Positions 31,376 to 34,308 of a DNA stretch of 34,308 bases are shown in pieces (position 1 is the first letter of the stretch; every line of letters starts with the position of its first letter). The translations under genes and the position numbers were made by a program. Source of the stretch: JBFGCT01 sp041581055 (GTDB lineage Bacteria > Actinomycetota > Acidimicrobiia > Acidimicrobiales > Ilumatobacteraceae); the NCBI GenBank assembly GCA_041581055.1, contig JBFGCT010000021.1, positions 1 through 34,308 on the forward strand, in the 5' to 3' direction. Below the pieces are notes generated by a model, which saw nothing but the letters and a program-made list of their open reading frames with translations, was not told where the DNA came from and ran no database searches.

Positions 31376-33682
31376 GTGACCGGCAGCATCCTGGGCACCC
31401 GCGTCCAGCGCAAGGAAGACCCGAAGTTCCTGACGAGCGGCGGCGCGTACGTGGACGACCTCGTCGACGAGCGCCTGGCCGGCGCGGCCCATGTCGCCTA
31501 CGTCCGCTCGCCGATCGCCCACGGCACGATCACGTCGATCGAGGTCGACGAGGCCAAGGGCATGCCGGGCGTGGTCGACGTCTTCACCGCCGACTCGCTC
31601 GGGCTCGAGCCGATCCCGTCGGAATACAACCCGACGGCGGCGATCACCCTGCTCGCCAGCGACAAGGTGCGCTTCGTCGGCGAGCCGATCGCCGCCGTCG
31701 TCGCCGAGACCGCCGCCCAGGCGGCCGACGCCGCCGAGATGGTCTGGGCCGACATCGACCCGCTGCCCGTGCTGATCGACATGGAGGCGGCCTTGGAATC
31801 CGACACCCTGATCTTCGACGCCGCCGGCTCGAACGCCGTGTTCGACACGACCGCGCTCGGCATGCCGGAGAACTCCCCGGCCGAAGAGTTCTTCGCCGAC
31901 TGCGAGGTCACCGTCAGCGGGCGGTTCGTCAACCAGCGCGTCGCCCCGTGCCCGCTCGAGGTGCGCGGCGCGGCCGCGACGTGGATCGACGGGCGGCTGT
32001 ACGAGTGGATCTCGACGCAGCACGCGCAGGGCGCGAAGGCCGGCGTCGTCGGCGCCAACGGCGTCGGCGACGACGACGTGCGACTCCTCACGCCCGACGT
32101 CGGCGGCGGCTTCGGCGCGAAGATCGACCCGACCGCCGAGGAGATGCTGCTCGGCCCCATCGCCAGGCGCCTGGGCCGGCCGGTCGCGTGGCGCGAGACG
32201 CGCAGCGAGTCGATGATGGGGATGCGGCACGGCCGCGGGCAGATCCAGAACGTGACGATCGGCGGCACGCGCGCGGGCAAGGTCACGCACTACCAGATGC
32301 ACGTGCTCCAGGACTCGGGCGGCTACGTCCAGATGGGCGCGATCCTGGCCCCGTTCCTCACCCGGCCGATGGCCCTCGGCGTGTACGAGATCCCCAACGT
32401 CGAGGTGCGGACGACCTCGGTCGTCACGAACACGACGCCGACCACCGCCTACCGCGGCGCCGGGCGACCGGAGGCGACCGCGGCGATCGAGCGGGCGATG
32501 GACCTCTTCGCCGCCGAGATCGGGCAGGACCCCGCCGAGGTCCGGCGGATCAACCTGATCCCCAAGTTCGACGAGCCGCACACGACGGCGATCGGCCAGA
32601 CCTACGACGTCGGCGACTACGAGGTGGCCCTCGACAAGGCGATGGCGGCCGCCGGCTACGCCGACCTGCGCGCCGAGCAGGCCGGCCGGCGGGAGTCGGG
32701 CGACGACAAGCAGCTCGGCATCGGGGTCAGCGTCTACGTCGAGATCACCGGCGGCGTCCCGCCGATGGGCGACGCGGCGAAGATCGAGGTCGACGACGAC
32801 GGCGGCGCGAAGGTGTACACCGGCACATCGCCGCACGGCCAGGGCCATGACACCGCGTGGTCGATGATCGCCAGCGACCAGACCGGGATCCCGATGGACA
32901 AGATCACGCTGATCTGGGGCGACACCGACCTCGTCCCCGAAGGCGGCGGCACGATGGGGTCGCGCTCGCTCCAACACGGCGGCGCGGCCGTCAACCAGGC
33001 GGCGGTCGAGTTGGTCGACAAGGCGCGCGCCCGCGCCGCCCAGCTGCTCGAAGCCGACGAGGCCGACGTCGTGCTCGACAAGGAGGCCGGCGCGTTCCAC
33101 GTCACCGGCACCCCCGCGGTGTCCACGACCTGGGCCGAACTCGCGGTCGCGGCGAAGGGCGACGGCGACGAGTTGACGATCAACACCCGCTTCACGGCGG
33201 CGCAGCCGTCGTTCCCGTTCGGCGCCCACATCGCCGTCGTCGAGGTCGACATCCCGACCGGCCAGGTCACGCACCTCCGCCAGGTCGCGTGCGACGACGC
33301 CGGCCGCGTCCTCAACCCGATGCTGCTCGACGGCCAGATCCACGGCGGCATCGCGCAGGGAGCGGCCCAGGCGCTGATCGAGGAGGTGCGCTACGACGAC
33401 GACGGCAACCCGATCACGTCGAACCTCGCCGACTACGGCATGATCTCCGCCGCCGAGCTGCCGAGCTTCGAGGTCGTCCACATGGAGACGCCGACGTTCC
33501 TCAACCCGCTCGGGGCGAAGGGCATCGGCGAGTCCGGGACGATCGGATCGACGCCGGCGGTGCAGTCGGCCGTGGTCGACGCGGTGAGCCACCTCGGCGT
33601 CCGCCACATCGACATGCCGACGACCGCCGAGCGGGTCTGGCGAGCGATCCAAGCGGCGCAAACGACAGGAGGACGACCATGA
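31376..33682 (+). CDS. Xanthine dehydrogenase/CoxL-family molybdopterin-binding large subunit (form II type)
   Basis: 768 residues from GTG 31376 (AGAGG upstream); family start GSILGTRVQRKEDPKFLTSG. The molybdopterin regions are present: PDVGGGFGAKI near 245, GQGHDTAWS near 490, QGAAQALIEE near 664, and GIGESGTIGSTPAVQSA near 718 with the catalytic Glu. The active-site loop reads AYRGAGR, the form II version; true CO dehydrogenase (form I) has AYRCSFR. The substrate is therefore probably an aldehyde, purine or other heterocycle, not CO for certain. The FAD (CoxM) and 2Fe-2S (CoxS) subunits are not next to it, which is unusual. It overlaps the HD gene by ATGA. Confidence 0.88.
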   Translation: MTGSILGTRVQRKEDPKFLTSGGAYVDDLVDERLAGAAHVAYVRSPIAHGTITSIEVDEAKGMPGVVDVFTADSLGLEPIPSEYNPTAAITLLASDKVRFVGEPIAAVVAETAAQAADAAEMVWADIDPLPVLIDMEAALESDTLIFDAAGSNAVFDTTALGMPENSPAEEFFADCEVTVSGRFVNQRVAPCPLEVRGAAATWIDGRLYEWISTQHAQGAKAGVVGANGVGDDDVRLLTPDVGGGFGAKIDPTAEEMLLGPIARRLGRPVAWRETRSESMMGMRHGRGQIQNVTIGGTRAGKVTHYQMHVLQDSGGYVQMGAILAPFLTRPMALGVYEIPNVEVRTTSVVTNTTPTTAYRGAGRPEATAAIERAMDLFAAEIGQDPAEVRRINLIPKFDEPHTTAIGQTYDVGDYEVALDKAMAAAGYADLRAEQAGRRESGDDKQLGIGVSVYVEITGGVPPMGDAAKIEVDDDGGAKVYTGTSPHGQGHDTAWSMIASDQTGIPMDKITLIWGDTDLVPEGGGTMGSRSLQHGGAAVNQAAVELVDKARARAAQLLEADEADVVLDKEAGAFHVTGTPAVSTTWAELAVAAKGDGDELTINTRFTAAQPSFPFGAHIAVVEVDIPTGQVTHLRQVACDDAGRVLNPMLLDGQIHGGIAQGAAQALIEEVRYDDDGNPITSNLADYGMISAAELPSFEVVHMETPTFLNPLGAKGIGESGTIGSTPAVQSAVVDAVSHLGVRHIDMPTTAERVWRAIQAAQTTGGRP

Positions 33683-34296
33683 CCGACACCGTCGACGCGA
33701 CGCCCGGGGCGGCCGGGGCAGCCGGGGCAGCCGGGGCAGCCGGGGCAGCCGAGCATCCGCGGGCCTCGTTCACCAGCTTCGAGGAGTCGACCGCCGAGGA
33801 CTGGGCGAAGATCGTCCCCCAGCTCGAGATCACCCAGGGCCTGGTGGCCGAGCGGGTCATCGGGCTGATGCGCGACCTGAAGGCCGACCACGGCGGCTTC
33901 CCGGTCGACCGGCTCGAGCACTCGCTGCAGACCGCCACGCGGGCCGAGCGCGACGGCCGCGACGACGAGTACGTGCTGTGCGCGCTGCTCCACGACATCG
34001 GCGACACGCTCAGCCCGTACAGCCATCCCGATATCGCCGCCGGCATCCTCAAGCCGTTCGTCTCCGAGGCCAACCACTTCCTCGTCCAGCAGCACGGCGT
34101 GTTCCAGGGGTACTACTTCTGGCACCACATCGGGATGGACAAGGACGCCCGCGAGGAGTTCCGCGACTCGCCGTACTTCGAGTACACCGAGGAGTTCTGC
34201 GCGAAGTACGACCAGGCCGCGTTCGACGCCGACTACAAGAGCAACCCGCTCGAACACTACGAGCCGCTGATCCGCGAGAAGCTCCGCGGCCGCTGA
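33679..34296 (+). CDS. HD-domain protein (PhnZ/MIOX-like diiron oxygenase or phosphohydrolase)
   Basis: 205 residues from ATG 33679 (AGGAGG 7 nt upstream). After an Ala/Gly-rich, repeat-encoded N-terminus comes an HD fold. Its candidate ligands are LEHSLQTATRAERDG (His), LLHDIGDTLSPYSHPD (His-Asp, then His) and QQHGVFQGYYFWHHIG (His). The motif spacing resembles the small HD oxygenases PhnZ and myo-inositol oxygenase rather than the nucleotide phosphohydrolases, but this is by eye. The ATGA overlap with the XDH-family subunit suggests a shared pathway, perhaps successive oxidations of one small molecule. The sequence ends 12 nt later at a possible next start (ATG 34306). Confidence 0.75.
   Translation: MTDTVDATPGAAGAAGAAGAAGAAEHPRASFTSFEESTAEDWAKIVPQLEITQGLVAERVIGLMRDLKADHGGFPVDRLEHSLQTATRAERDGRDDEYVLCALLHDIGDTLSPYSHPDIAAGILKPFVSEANHFLVQQHGVFQGYYFWHHIGMDKDAREEFRDSPYFEYTEEFCAKYDQAAFDADYKSNPLEHYEPLIREKLRGR
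33712..33747 (+). repeat. 9-bp in-frame tandem repeat (GCCGGGGCA x4)
   Basis: Four perfect copies of GCCGGGGCA inside the start of the HD-domain gene encode Ala-Gly-Ala each. Copy-number change would lengthen or shorten the N-terminal tail without a frameshift. Confidence 0.95.
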
Positions 34297-34308
34297 GCCG
34301 GGGCGATG

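Noticed and set aside
31376..33682. True aerobic CO dehydrogenase (coxL form I)
   Set aside because: The active-site loop is AYRGAGR, not the form I AYRCSFR, and coxM/coxS are not adjacent.

Overview
The window is very GC-rich, densely coded chromosome from an actinobacterium. The class Acidimicrobiia (Ilumatobacter-like) is plausible but inferred. The main evidence is gene order. The runs metG-tatD-(wall gene)-rsmA-ispE and glmU-prs-(x)-rplY-pth-mfd-(foldase)-mazG ... eno-ftsB follow the order known from mycobacteria and other Actinobacteria. Two tiny ribosomal proteins, bS22 and bL37, known from mycobacterial ribosomes, are also encoded. No transposase, integrase, phage gene or CRISPR array was seen, and no stretch over 300 bases lacks a gene.

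Layout. 1-3141 (minus strand) is the edge of a surface-polysaccharide locus: a chain-length regulator cut by the window edge, an O-antigen-polymerase-like membrane protein and a glycosyltransferase. 3205-5199 (minus) holds bL37, a two-module VOC protein and a HhH-PHP phosphoesterase. 5241-6372 is a cassette: an AbiEi/DUF559-type gene between two copies of a palindromic repeat. 6415-14608 (plus) holds ychF, a DUF192 gene, rsmI, a HAD phosphatase, metG, three coupled mini-ORFs, tatD, an RlpA-like wall protein, rsmA and ispE. 14613-14846 has bS22 (minus) and tRNA-Gln(UUG). 14887-17002 is glmU, lacking its acetyltransferase half, and prs. 17029-18194 is a second AbiEi/DUF559 gene with its own palindromic repeats. 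18307-25558 is rplY, pth, mfd, a lipoprotein foldase and mazG. 25574-28069 (minus) is a pair of related multi-pass membrane proteins. 28162-34296 is a DUF4032 kinase-like protein, eno, ftsB/divIC, a form-II xanthine-dehydrogenase-family large subunit and an HD-domain protein.

Most identified genes are core housekeeping: translation and its quality control, envelope precursor synthesis, PRPP, glycolysis and transcription-coupled repair. The most unusual observations are: (1) two DUF559/AbiEi genes, each bracketed by its own roughly 50-60 bp palindromic repeat, with covariation in the hairpin and the same 43-nt spacing from left repeat to start codon; (2) a chain of three mini-ORFs built on a 92-bp tandem repeat that joins metG to tatD through four consecutive start/stop overlaps; (3) a GlmU that ends where the acetyltransferase active site should begin; (4) TANNNT-like -10 boxes placed 6-10 nt before start codons at a dozen genes, implying widespread leaderless transcription; and (5) a DPBB protein in the place occupied by rpfB or yabE in other Gram-positives.
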